A DNA stretch of 45,124 bases from CAZLFA01 sp964558665 (lineage in GTDB: Bacteria; Desulfobacterota; Syntrophia; Syntrophales; PHBD01), in assembly GCA_964558665.1 (NCBI GenBank), contig CAZLFA010000028.1, forward strand, positions 1 to 45,124, in the 5' to 3' direction. Below the pieces are notes generated by a model. It was given only the letters and a program-made list of their open reading frames with translations. It was not told the origin of the DNA and did not search any database. A program made the position numbers and the translations under genes. The first letter of the stretch is position 1. The number at the start of each line of letters is the position of its first letter. This document shows positions 24,051-33,171 of this stretch, piece after piece.

Positions 24051-26801
24051 ATGAATGACAAGGCTGAAATCAAAAGACAGATCATGGATCAATTGTATGC
24101 CATGCAGCAGAAGATCGATGAACTTAACATAATAATCGCCGAACAAAACAGAGAGATTGACAGCTTTCGTGAAAGAGAAAAAGATTTGCGGATGATTACG
24201 GACAACATGCGCGACATGATCGCCATGGTGGATAAAAGCGGCTTCTTCATTTATTTAAGTCCTTCTTACAAGACAATACTGGGATATGAACCGCATGAGA
24301 TGCTTGGCAAGTCATGTTTTAACCTGTCCCATCCGGACGACATGGAACGTCTGGCACAGACCTTTTCCAGAGCCATGGTCACGGAAGTTCCCGAGCATGT
24401 GGAATACCGGCTCAGGAAGGCTGACGGAGAATATCTGTGCGCAGAGACGATCGGTAATTTTATCAGGAATGATAAAGGCGCTGTAACCGGCGCCATAATC
24501 AGCACACGGGATTTTACAGATCGCCGGCGTGCAGAGGAAGCCTTAAGAAAAAGCGAGGAAAAGTACCGCAGCATATTCGACAACGCCCTGTACGGCATAT
24601 TCCAGAGCACGCCCGATGGGCAGTACATAAGCGTCAACAACTCTCTGGCAAAAATATGCGGATACGACTCTCCGGAAGAGATGATAGAGGCAATTACCGA
24701 TATAAGTCATCAGTTTTATGTAAATCCGCCGGACCGGGAAATTTTCAAGCAGAGGCTGGAAGAGGAAGGCTTCCTGGAGGACTTCGAAATCGAGGTCTAT
24801 CACAGGGACGGAGCGAAAGTATGGCTGTCCGTCAATGCAAGGGCGATAAAAGACACGGAAGGAAAAATTCTCTACTACGAAGGGAGCAACGAAGACATAA
24901 CAGCCCGCAAACAGATGGAAGCCGCTTTCTCCGAATCAGAAATAAAGTATAAAGCAATTTTTGAAACTACCGGCGCGGCTACTGCCATAATAGGGGAAGA
25001 TGGAACGATCCTGATGGTAAACAGAGAACTGGCCAGGCAGTCGGGCTATTCCAAGGAAGAAATCGAAGGTAAAATGAGTTTCAAGGAATTTTTACACCCT
25101 GATGATTTGTCGATTTCAGTATCCTATCATGCTGCAAGACTGCAAGGCAATCCTGACATACCTCGCCAGTATGAAACAAGAATGGTATTGAGCAGCGGCG
25201 AGATCAAAAATTTTATAATAACCGTGGACGTCATTCCCGGAACGAAGATGACGGTAGCCTCATTGCTGGATATTACCGAATTGAAGAGAGCAGGCATCGC
25301 CTTGAAGGATTCGGAGGAGAAATACCGCCTGCTTATGGAAAAGGCGGATGATGCCATCATGGTTGCCCAGGATAATATCATCAAGTTTCCCAACCCGAAG
25401 CTTTTGTCAATCGTCGGTTATTCGGCAGAGGAGATAAACAATATGCCGTTCACCGATCTGATTCATCCGGACGACAGAAAGATGGTCTATGAGAGATACC
25501 AGAAGCGCATGGATGGGGATGATATACCAACTTCCTATGACTTCAGGGCAATCAATAAATGGGGTGAAGAACTGCTGGTGGAAATAACCGCCATTCAGAT
25601 CACCTGGGAAGGCAAACCGGCCGTTCTTTGTTTCATAAGGGACATTACGATGGAAAAAAGGCAGGAAGCACAGCTTCAGCATGCACAGAAGATGGAAGCC
25701 ATCGGAACACTTGCCGGGGGTATCGCCCATGAGTTCAACAATCTGCTTATGGGGATTCAGGGACAGGCTTCGCTCATGCTTCTCGATACGGAAACCTACC
25801 AGCCACATTATGAAAAATTACGAAGTATCGAAGATCAGGTACGCAGCGGTTCCAATCTGACGAAACAGTTGCTGGCTATGGCCAGTGAAGGCAAATATGA
25901 GGCAAGGCCCACGGACCTCAACGAAGTCATTGAAAAGACCTCCGAGATGTTCGGACGCATGCACAAGGAACTCACAATTTTAAAAAAATTTGAACCCAAT
26001 CTGTGGTCGGCGGAAGTGGACAGGTCTCAGATAGAGCAGGTGCTGCTCAACTTTTATGTCAACGCCTGGCAGGCGATGCCTCAGGGCGGCGACCTTTACC
26101 TGATTACTCAGAATGTCATGCTCGATGAAGATTTTGTCAAACCCTATAACCTTAAGGCCGGCAAGTATGTGCGCTTTTCGGTTACCGATACGGGTACGGG
26201 CATGGACGAAAGAACGAAAGAGCGAATATTCGATCCTTTTTTCACGACAAAGGAGTTCGGCCGCAACAAGGGACTGGGGCTGGCTTCATCTTACGGCATC
26301 ATCAAGAACCACGGCGGATTTGTCAATGTCTACAGCGAAAAGGGGCATGGCTCCACATTTCATGCCTATCTGCCTGCATCAGAACGAGAGGCGGAGAAGG
26401 CGCTGCAGGAAAAGGGACTGACATTAAAAACCAAGGAAACAATCCTTGTTGTGGATGATGAAAAAATCAATATCACTGTGACGACGGAGATGCTGAAAGC
26501 GCTGGGATATAAGGTTATGACCGCACGCAGCGGACAGGAAGCCGTCTACCTGTATAACGACCACATCAACGACATATCCCTGATTATTCTGGATATGGTA
26601 ATGCCCGGCATGGGCGGTGCGGAAACATTTGATATCCTCAAAGAGGCTAATCCGGACATCAAAGTTATTCTTGCCAGCGGTTATGGTCTCGACGGGCAGG
26701 CTGCTAACATCATGACCAAAGGCATCAAAGCCTTCATCCAGAAACCTTTCACCATAGGCGCGCTGTCAACAAAGATTCGGGAAGTATTGGATACCCCCTG
26801 A
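24051..26801 (+). CDS. Multi-PAS hybrid sensor histidine kinase with C-terminal receiver
   Basis: 916 residues. A short N-terminal coiled coil (QLYAMQQKIDELNIIIAEQN) leads into four PAS domains, each ending in a D-(F/I)-T motif (STRDFTDRR, EDITARK, LLDITEL, IRDITMEKR). A HisKA domain follows with phosphoacceptor His560 (GGIAHEFNNLL), then an HATPase with DTGTGMDE and KGLGLASSYGIIKNHGG. A receiver domain ends the protein, with Asp848 (IILDMVMPGMGG). It is soluble, with no membrane segments. The ATG at 24051 is chosen for GAGGTG 8 nt upstream; the frame is open to 23952. It is an orphan, so the downstream partner is unknown. Confidence 0.94.
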   Translation: MNDKAEIKRQIMDQLYAMQQKIDELNIIIAEQNREIDSFREREKDLRMITDNMRDMIAMVDKSGFFIYLSPSYKTILGYEPHEMLGKSCFNLSHPDDMERLAQTFSRAMVTEVPEHVEYRLRKADGEYLCAETIGNFIRNDKGAVTGAIISTRDFTDRRRAEEALRKSEEKYRSIFDNALYGIFQSTPDGQYISVNNSLAKICGYDSPEEMIEAITDISHQFYVNPPDREIFKQRLEEEGFLEDFEIEVYHRDGAKVWLSVNARAIKDTEGKILYYEGSNEDITARKQMEAAFSESEIKYKAIFETTGAATAIIGEDGTILMVNRELARQSGYSKEEIEGKMSFKEFLHPDDLSISVSYHAARLQGNPDIPRQYETRMVLSSGEIKNFIITVDVIPGTKMTVASLLDITELKRAGIALKDSEEKYRLLMEKADDAIMVAQDNIIKFPNPKLLSIVGYSAEEINNMPFTDLIHPDDRKMVYERYQKRMDGDDIPTSYDFRAINKWGEELLVEITAIQITWEGKPAVLCFIRDITMEKRQEAQLQHAQKMEAIGTLAGGIAHEFNNLLMGIQGQASLMLLDTETYQPHYEKLRSIEDQVRSGSNLTKQLLAMASEGKYEARPTDLNEVIEKTSEMFGRMHKELTILKKFEPNLWSAEVDRSQIEQVLLNFYVNAWQAMPQGGDLYLITQNVMLDEDFVKPYNLKAGKYVRFSVTDTGTGMDERTKERIFDPFFTTKEFGRNKGLGLASSYGIIKNHGGFVNVYSEKGHGSTFHAYLPASEREAEKALQEKGLTLKTKETILVVDDEKINITVTTEMLKALGYKVMTARSGQEAVYLYNDHINDISLIILDMVMPGMGGAETFDILKEANPDIKVILASGYGLDGQAANIMTKGIKAFIQKPFTIGALSTKIREVLDTP

Positions 26802-26858
26802 TAGGAAAGCATCCAAAGCAGCAGGCGCCTGATCCCTTGAAAACGGAGCTTTCTTAAG

Positions 26859-27034
26859 CCCAGATTACGCAATAAAAAAAATAGTAATACCCTTTGGCAT
26901 CCTGGTCAAAAAGGATTTCCGCGGCTCAGAATATTTTTCACAAGAAAAATATTTGATTCGCCGCTTGAAAACCCCTTTGACCAGAATAATATTCACTTAT
27001 CCAGGAGCCGATACGTTCCATCGCGTAATCCTGG
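26859..27034 (+). mobile_element. MITE-like palindromic element, copy A (176 bp)
   Basis: It begins CCCAGATTACGC (26859) and ends GCGTAATCCTGG (27034), imperfect 12-bp terminal inverted repeats. The flanks are TTAAG (left) and TTAAA (right), a 4/5 target duplication. Inside are an inner inverted repeat CTGGTCAAA/TTTGACCAG and a central perfect hairpin AATATTTTTC-ACAA-GAAAAATATT. There is no ORF. It lies between the hybrid kinase and the convergent radical SAM gene; the right-hand duplication supplies that gene's TAA stop. Confidence 0.88.
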
Positions 27035-28291
27035 TTAAAAAGTCGTTATTGTCGATCGGCAGAAGTCACGAAAGTTATTAACCGCTGTGAAAAATTCCCT
27101 CATCATGACGACCCACATATACCTTCCCCTCTCCGTCAGATATAATTCAGGCGGATAGTATCTGACACCGCCCGCAATCCGAAAAGCAATCAAAAAGGGC
27201 CATGTATAGCTGAAAAACCGTTCTTCGTATTTACTCTGGATGGACGGCACATCCAGTTTCATTCCGAAGAGCTTCATGAGGAAATCATACCTGGCGCGAT
27301 CCCGGGGGGAAAACACGCGGCCGGCCATCAGCGGCAGTGATCCTTTTTGCCTGTCAACCTGACCGATGTACTGACGGACATCAAAGGTGTTTGCATAGCA
27401 TGTTCCGTTCAGATAACCAATCGATCCGCTCCCCAGTCCCGCATACTCATCGTAGTCGACTATATATTCATCTATCATGTCCGTCTTTTTTGAAAAGCAC
27501 CAGGCTGATGAGAACCTGTAGGTTTTTTCGAGGCGCTTGACAATCTGCCGGTAGTAAAGGGCTTCTTTCCGAAAGTCCACTTCGCCAAGAGTTTCGGCTA
27601 CAATTCTTCTCGTCGAATCGGACACCATTAATGGATAATAGGTTATCTGATCGATACCTGCTTTCATGAGGATGTCCAGATCGCTGTTCAGGGACTCAGG
27701 CGTCTGGGAAGGAAAATTGAATATCATGTCGGCATTGAGCGTGTCAAAAATGCCGAGAGCCGACTTGAGACGGCCGGTAATTTCTTCGCCGCTTCCGTAT
27801 TTGTCATAACGACCCATTTCCTTCAGAAGCCTGTCGTCAAAACTCTGAATGCCCACGGACAGGCGGTTAACGCCCATCTGCTTGAGGATTTGAAGATTGT
27901 GCTCCGTCAAATGATTAGGATTGGTTTCAACGGAGACTTCCCGGATGGAGAAAGATTTCTTTGCCAGCTCAACGGTCTCCGCCAATTCATCGATGAGTAT
28001 TGTAGGAGTGCCGCCCCCTACATATGCGCCGCCGAAATTGTAACCCTTGTCGCGGTAGATGAGAAGCTCTTCTCTCAGGGCGTGAAAATATTCACGGCAA
28101 AGCGGTTCATCAAAAGCAAACCTGTTGAAAGAACAGTAGGGGCAGAGCTTTTCGCAAAAAGGTATGTGGATGTACATGAGGCGCGGTTTTTCAATGACGC
28201 CGGGGGCCAGTGCAGGCTTGATCCCGCTCTCGAAGTTCATTGAGCGCGAGAATTCACGGCGGGCGCAACTGGCGATCAGTTCATTAATCAC
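27035..28291 (-). CDS. Radical SAM protein, HemN/HemW family (coproporphyrinogen oxidase-like)
   Basis: 418 residues from a GTG start preceded by GGAG; an internal ATG at 28240 is possible. The [4Fe-4S] motif CxxxCxxC is in HIPFCEKLCPYCSFNRF, followed by GGGTPT and ETNPNHL, with NRLSVGIQSFDDRLLKEMGR as the typical HemN/HemW segment. Families with this core include oxygen-independent coproporphyrinogen III dehydrogenase, the heme chaperone HemW and the heme-opening ChuW/HutW enzymes. The divergent C-terminal half does not let me choose between them. The stop codon sits in the target duplication of MITE copy A. Confidence 0.85.
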   Translation of the reverse strand: MINELIASCARREFSRSMNFESGIKPALAPGVIEKPRLMYIHIPFCEKLCPYCSFNRFAFDEPLCREYFHALREELLIYRDKGYNFGGAYVGGGTPTILIDELAETVELAKKSFSIREVSVETNPNHLTEHNLQILKQMGVNRLSVGIQSFDDRLLKEMGRYDKYGSGEEITGRLKSALGIFDTLNADMIFNFPSQTPESLNSDLDILMKAGIDQITYYPLMVSDSTRRIVAETLGEVDFRKEALYYRQIVKRLEKTYRFSSAWCFSKKTDMIDEYIVDYDEYAGLGSGSIGYLNGTCYANTFDVRQYIGQVDRQKGSLPLMAGRVFSPRDRARYDFLMKLFGMKLDVPSIQSKYEERFFSYTWPFLIAFRIAGGVRYYPPELYLTERGRYMWVVMMREFFTAVNNFRDFCRSTITTF

Positions 28292-28408
28292 GATATTAGC
28301 TCTCCGGGAAAAACTGTAATAGAAGGTGGAGGATTAACAGACGCCGCCAAAATTATCAAGCCCCCTTTAGAATGCGGTGATATCTGTTGAGAAGCAGATC
28401 ATAATAAT
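28292..28408. other. Divergent intergenic region, left part
   Basis: The gap between the divergent radical SAM and deformylase genes is about 420 bp. It holds this stretch, MITE copy B (28409-28580) and about 130 bp before the deformylase. I found no other ORF or clear consensus promoter; the promoters of both genes should lie on either side of the element. Confidence 0.4.
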
Positions 28409-28580
28409 CCCGGATTACGCGATAAAGAAGTAATACCCTTTGGCATCCTGGTCAAAGTGGCTTTCCGCGGCTCAGAATATTTTTCACAAGAAAAATATTC
28501 GATTTGCCGCTTGAAAACCCCTTTGACCAGTATAATATTAACTTATCCAGGTGCCTATGAACTCTATTGCGGAATCCGGG
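28409..28580 (+). mobile_element. MITE-like palindromic element, copy B (172 bp)
   Basis: Same orientation and internal plan as copy A. The termini are CCCGGATTACGC and GCGGAATCCGGG. It is flanked on both sides by a perfect 5-bp direct repeat, ATAAT (28404-28408 and 28581-28585), the mark of transposition. The central hairpin AATATTTTTC-ACAA-GAAAAATATT is conserved. It is inserted between the divergent radical SAM and deformylase genes. Confidence 0.9.
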
Positions 28581-28712
28581 ATAATATGCCGCCTGATAAT
28601 AAGTGAGTATGTACTGATTCATAATACTCTGCATTTTCATGGAGCGGTCATTCTTGAAATCAGCCTTCAATAGTGATATAGGTACGGCCAAAATAAAATG
28701 AAGGTTATTATA

Positions 28713-29276
28713 ATGACTGATAAAAGGATCCTGACGCTTTGGGCGGACAACAAGATCAACGAGGAGGATGAAGCCGTTCTCAGAACACGTTCCAAGGAGG
28801 TTCCCGTACCTTTTGATGCCGAAGCCCGGAAAGACATAAAAACAATCGTCGATGCCTTCCTCGAAAGAAACGATGCCCTGGGACTGGCGGCGCCCCAGAT
28901 AGGGATGAATAAGAAAATCATCATATTCCGCAACAAGGGCTTTGAGGAAAAGACCTGGTCGAAAGAAGAAAATGACTATGACGTCCTCATCAATCCTGAA
29001 ATAACTTCAACGCGGGGAGAAAAGGTCATAGGTACTGAAGGCTGTCTTTCCTGCCCTGAAATACAGGTGGAGATTGAAAGATTCCCGGAGATTAAGGTTC
29101 GTGCCTGCAATATGGAGGGGAAAAAAATCAACAAGCGCTATGTTGATTTCCTGGCGCGTATCGTCCAGCACGAGATGGATCATCTGGATGGCGTTCTGAT
29201 TGTCGATTATGGAGGAGCGCTCTACTATCCCAGCAAAAAGCGAAGTTTTTTTGAGGGCCTGTTCAAGCCTGACTAG
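28713..29276 (+). CDS. def: Peptide deformylase
   Basis: 187 residues from the ATG at 28713, which has GAAGG 8 nt upstream; an ATG at 28698 would add five residues. It removes the formyl group from nascent N-terminal fMet using a metal. The three motifs are present: GLAAPQIG, EGCLSCPEI with the metal-ligand Cys, and QHEMDHLDG with two ligand histidines and the catalytic Glu. The opening segment (ILTLWADNKINEEDEAVL) is longer than in the common PILxxPDPxLR start. It is not next to fmt, the usual partner. Its TAG stop overlaps the stop of the convergent autotransporter gene in a shared CTAG. Confidence 0.93.
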   Translation: MTDKRILTLWADNKINEEDEAVLRTRSKEVPVPFDAEARKDIKTIVDAFLERNDALGLAAPQIGMNKKIIIFRNKGFEEKTWSKEENDYDVLINPEITSTRGEKVIGTEGCLSCPEIQVEIERFPEIKVRACNMEGKKINKRYVDFLARIVQHEMDHLDGVLIVDYGGALYYPSKKRSFFEGLFKPD

Positions 29277-32200
29277 AAATTAATCCTCAGTCCCGCATAG
29301 ATGCTGTGTGCAAGATAGCTGTTCTGACCGATCTGGGCATCATAATTAAGATAAAGAAACATCCCGTTTTTAAAATCGCCCATGAGTCCGGCCCCTGCCA
29401 TCATGAGATTCTGCTCCGGTGATGCCGTCTGAACAGAGAAGGGGATGCCCACCCGAGCCAGTTGTGCGACCACCGCACGAGAGTTATTCGAAAATTCATG
29501 ACCATATGAAACATGAATGTTGGGCATCACTCTCGCTATGTTTGTTTCCCACATATAGGCAAGCTTTGCGCCCACGTTACCCTGCAGTGAATTCGTACTT
29601 TGATCGTCGACACGGAGGTTCAACGAGTCCGCACCCGTTTCCGTGTAGTCGCCTACAGAGAGCCTTGTGTACTGGAGAGAGGCCGACGGCGTAATGATCC
29701 ATCTGCCCAACTGCAGATCAAATCCCGTTCCTCCATAAGCGGAGAAAAGATCACCTCTCGGTTCGGAAGCGGCCGTGCGGTCGATGCCTGAAAACACAAT
29801 CTTCCTTGAGTTGTCATACCGGTTCAGGCCGTAATTGAGCTGGCCGTCCAGAAAAAAACCGTTTCTGGAGTACGTCCCGTAAGCCCCTATACTTACACCA
29901 TCCATTTTCACCCTGCTGCCGGCGTCGTCAAGCTTGGCCTGGGCTTTGTTGACACCCAGCATAATGCCGGCAATAGCGTTCCCGCTGAAACGGTAGTCCA
30001 TACCCATAGTGACGCCGGTGTTGGTAAAGTTGTAACCCAGTCGTTCCGAGTTGCCCCGCTGGTCGCCAATGATGGCGTTTCCCCTGACGAACATGCCCCA
30101 CCTGTCATCGGGCAATGCAGGTTGAACATCAGCGGCAACCGGGTTATTAGCGGCCAGCATGATCGGAGGCCTGTAAAAACCTCTGTCCGGTTCCCCATCA
30201 TCATAGCGAAAACCGGCAAAGCTGACGCCGCGGGCGCCGGCACGCAGCTCGCTCAAGCGGTTGGCGATATTACCTGACTGAAAGGTGGAACCGCTGAAAG
30301 CCATGCCCGATATTGCCGTTTCCGCCTTCGGAATGAGCTGCTCCAGCGCCGTTGACACCAACAACCCGTTCGGAAGCGAGTCGATCGTGGTCAATACCGT
30401 GTTCAGATCTCCCGTCATACCCAGAGGGCCATTAGCCACGGCATTCAGCATCGTTCCCACTGAACGCTGGTTGCGTGTCAGAATGAGCGAGTCGTTGATA
30501 TAGTCACGTTCCACGACGAAGTATAGCTGGTCGGCAATATTGTATTTAGGCTGGAAGACTATGGTCGGAGTGATATTGGTGTAAACCTTATCGAAGCGGC
30601 CGCTCACACCGCCCGTAGCTGTCAGGAATGTGCCGAAGTATGTGTTGAGAGCGGGTGTGTATCCCCCCGTCCACAGGGTCTGGAGTCTGCCGCCCAGATT
30701 GGCCGCACCGTTTATCTGCAAGAGGTCACGGCTGGTGGTGGAAGCAATCTCGATAAGCAGTGCCCCCTGTGAAAGCTGATTGTAGTTGCCGTTTATTGTC
30801 AGAGTACCTACGGAATTGCCGGGGCTGACGGTCCCTCCCGTGTTGTAGAGACCCCTTGACGCGGTAATGGCGCCCGTACCGCTGAGTGTCCCCGAATACA
30901 GGCCGAACCGATTACCATAGGCGCCGGGCGCCTCGGTTATCTGGCCGTTGACAACCAGACTTCCTCCATCCACAATCACATTGTTGATCACCCGGAACGT
31001 CCTGCCAGCAGGTATCACATAAGTTGTTCCCGAATTCAGTATAGTTAACGACTGGGCGTTGATGTCCACACTTTGCGTCATAATCCCGGGAGTCAGCAGC
31101 ACCATCTGGCCCATCATGAAAGTAACGTCATAGCCGAGCCAGGTTCCTGTACCCGTCTCTCCCGCTCCCGTCACTCGATCGTCGATATCTGCCAGATTGA
31201 GGTTCCAGTCGCCGGTGCCGTTTTCTCCCCAGAAGGCGTTGGAAAGGAATGAGGCGCTGAAATTTGTGACGGAAGTGGTGTCCCGCTGATCGGAAGCAAG
31301 ATGCGCGTTAGAGTAAACAAGCCGGCTTTCCATGCCCGAGGGGGACTTGATTTTGGCAGTTAAATCACCGATTCTTGTGTGGGTGATTTTAATTCCCACC
31401 TCGACGCCTTCGAGAGGCTGATTCGCTTCTGCAGCCGTCAGAGTGATTGTCTTATCCACTCCGGCTGCGTTTCCGTCCGGTATTGCTGTACTGAAAACAG
31501 CGCTCTTTGTAACGGAGGCCTGTTCCGTGATGTAGGCGACACTTCGGACTTTCTGCACAAAGGCGCCGGCGTTGATGTTGCCGAATCCATAGTTGGGATT
31601 GAAGCGGTTTCCCGCCTCGTTGGTTCGCCAGCCGCCGAAGCTGCTGTCTGAATCGTCGTCCGGGTCCACGACAACACTGGTCTTGACCAGCGCTTGCTTG
31701 GCCATGCGGACATCCATCTCCGGATTGGCCTCTTTCCCCAGAGCCATGATGCCCGAAACCAGCGGCGCAGATGATGAGGTGCCGCCAAAGAGGCTTGCAT
31801 AGCTTGTATCGGGGAAGATGTCGTCCTTGTCGCCTTTCGGATTGAGCAATGCCGAATAAAGGTTGTAGCCATAATTATCACCGGTGCGGTCCGTCGTTGT
31901 AATTCCCAACCCCGTATAGTCGCTCCGGTTGGAAGGCGCCGTGACAAAGACACTGGCACCGTAGCTGCTGTAATTGGCATATTTGCCGTCGCTCCCCAGC
32001 GCGGCTGCGACGATGACATCCGAAACGGCATGGACAGGCTCCTTGGAGGCATCCTCACCCTTCGTGCCGCGGGCGTTACCCGCCGAGAATACATGGATCA
32101 CGCCGTTTCGCGCTGTGCGCTGCAGGGCAAGTCTGATATCGGCATCGGCGAAATCATAGCCGTCAGAACCGTAGCTGTGATTCTTCACCTGTATTTCAGG

Positions 32201-32893
32201 CGTTCCCTCAATAGCGCCAGTGGTTGGATTCACGCCGCTTTTCCAGTAGTAGGCGTCCAGATAATCCTGCTTTGTGACTACGGGATCATCTGCAGTTGCA
32301 GCATCAAGATTAACGCGCAGGCCGGCAATGGAGGCATATGGCGCCGCGCCTGTTCCCCCTATGCCGTTGCCGCCGCGCGCTGCGGCAACGCCGGCAACAG
32401 CAGTACCATGGTTATTGACAAGAGATTGCGGTCCCTGAGGGGCATTGGCAATTGCGTCATTACGGCTGAAGTTCTTGCTGAGGTCGGCCCGGTAAGCGGG
32501 AGCGATGTCGTAATTGGCACTGTCAACGCCGTCATCGACGATACCGATAACGACTCCTTTTCCTGTGTAACCAAGGTTCCACGCCTGACGCAGACCGGCA
32601 TCCACGCCGGCATTGAACATTCTTGTCGTCACCTTGTCCTGTGTGGAATAAAAGTCAATATAAGAAGGCGCCAGATTGATCAGATGCCATTGGCCGGGAA
32701 ACCCCGGTCGAGACACAGGATCATAAAAGAAATAGGGATCGTTTGGATAGAAGGCCGGTTCCTGGCTCCATGATGAGAAAGGGCACAAAAAGATTAAAAA
32801 GATTAAAAATAAGATTTTCAAATTACCGCTGATTTTTTTCGTGCTTTTATATGGGAGTTCATAAATACCCTGATGCATCTCTAAGAATGCCAT
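29273..32893 (-). CDS. Kexin/subtilisin-like serine protease autotransporter
   Basis: 1206 residues. An extended signal peptide (about 1-44, hydrophobic ILFLIFLIFL, then SWSQ) precedes an S8 protease domain of kexin type. The triad is Asp120 (GIVDDGVD), His162 (NNHGTAV) and Ser373 (GGTSSSAP), with oxyanion Asn273 (SAGN). A P/homo-B domain follows (about 455-600, with GDWNLNLADID). A beta-helix stretch comes next, with an autotransporter strand motif (GGTVSPGNSVGTLTINGNY, about 685-705). The C-terminal autotransporter beta-barrel (about 930-1206) ends in Phe. The protease should be exported across the outer membrane by type V secretion and may cleave itself or surface proteins. The ATG at 32893 has GAGG 8 nt upstream. 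Confidence 0.93.
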   Translation of the reverse strand: MAFLEMHQGIYELPYKSTKKISGNLKILFLIFLIFLCPFSSWSQEPAFYPNDPYFFYDPVSRPGFPGQWHLINLAPSYIDFYSTQDKVTTRMFNAGVDAGLRQAWNLGYTGKGVVIGIVDDGVDSANYDIAPAYRADLSKNFSRNDAIANAPQGPQSLVNNHGTAVAGVAAARGGNGIGGTGAAPYASIAGLRVNLDAATADDPVVTKQDYLDAYYWKSGVNPTTGAIEGTPEIQVKNHSYGSDGYDFADADIRLALQRTARNGVIHVFSAGNARGTKGEDASKEPVHAVSDVIVAAALGSDGKYANYSSYGASVFVTAPSNRSDYTGLGITTTDRTGDNYGYNLYSALLNPKGDKDDIFPDTSYASLFGGTSSSAPLVSGIMALGKEANPEMDVRMAKQALVKTSVVVDPDDDSDSSFGGWRTNEAGNRFNPNYGFGNINAGAFVQKVRSVAYITEQASVTKSAVFSTAIPDGNAAGVDKTITLTAAEANQPLEGVEVGIKITHTRIGDLTAKIKSPSGMESRLVYSNAHLASDQRDTTSVTNFSASFLSNAFWGENGTGDWNLNLADIDDRVTGAGETGTGTWLGYDVTFMMGQMVLLTPGIMTQSVDINAQSLTILNSGTTYVIPAGRTFRVINNVIVDGGSLVVNGQITEAPGAYGNRFGLYSGTLSGTGAITASRGLYNTGGTVSPGNSVGTLTINGNYNQLSQGALLIEIASTTSRDLLQINGAANLGGRLQTLWTGGYTPALNTYFGTFLTATGGVSGRFDKVYTNITPTIVFQPKYNIADQLYFVVERDYINDSLILTRNQRSVGTMLNAVANGPLGMTGDLNTVLTTIDSLPNGLLVSTALEQLIPKAETAISGMAFSGSTFQSGNIANRLSELRAGARGVSFAGFRYDDGEPDRGFYRPPIMLAANNPVAADVQPALPDDRWGMFVRGNAIIGDQRGNSERLGYNFTNTGVTMGMDYRFSGNAIAGIMLGVNKAQAKLDDAGSRVKMDGVSIGAYGTYSRNGFFLDGQLNYGLNRYDNSRKIVFSGIDRTAASEPRGDLFSAYGGTGFDLQLGRWIITPSASLQYTRLSVGDYTETGADSLNLRVDDQSTNSLQGNVGAKLAYMWETNIARVMPNIHVSYGHEFSNNSRAVVAQLARVGIPFSVQTASPEQNLMMAGAGLMGDFKNGMFLYLNYDAQIGQNSYLAHSIYAGLRINF

Positions 32894-32904
32894 ACAATAT
32901 CCTC

Positions 32905-32922
32905 ATTAGGGTGAACCCTAAT
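32905..32922. promoter_or_regulatory. Inverted repeat next to the autotransporter RBS
   Basis: ATTAGGG-TGAA-CCCTAAT, a perfect 7-bp inverted repeat with a 4-nt loop. It lies 12 bp upstream of the autotransporter ATG and abuts its GAGG ribosome binding site. It could be a protein operator or an RNA hairpin limiting translation. Confidence 0.45.
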
Positions 32923-33013
32923 CATCCTTTGGTGGTTGGAAGGCAATACAAGAACCAACTTCTTCCGTAGTTCTCTTAAACAAAAAGTGATTATTGCTGT
33001 GACACTATTTTGA

Positions 33014-33121
33014 CTAATTTTTCTCTGCTTCTTTTATCTTGATCTTATATACCCTGACTGCATTACCATAGAAGACATCCGGCCAGTGTTCTTCCTGAAC
33101 GGCTGTTTTGACGGCTCTCAT
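33014..33121 (-). pseudogene. Possible C-terminal remnant of an amidohydrolase
   Basis: A 35-codon frame ending in TAG (33014) whose product contains WPDVFYGNAVRVYKIK. The pattern (I/F)-x-GNA-x-R-(L/V)-(Y/L) near a C-terminus resembles the last helix of TIM-barrel metal-dependent hydrolases (amidohydrolase 2 family). No matching upstream sequence remains, as stops occur close by. It lies downstream of the ABC transporter genes on the same strand. The call is weak because the motif is short. Confidence 0.3.
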
Positions 33122-33171
33122 ACACTGTAGGATTTTTGTTGATAATTATTCCTGGATGCATGTGCAGAAAT

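Noticed and set aside
28452..28691. Short minus-strand ORF covering MITE copy B
   Set aside because: It follows the non-coding palindromic element, has no RBS, and the other copies do not keep the frame.
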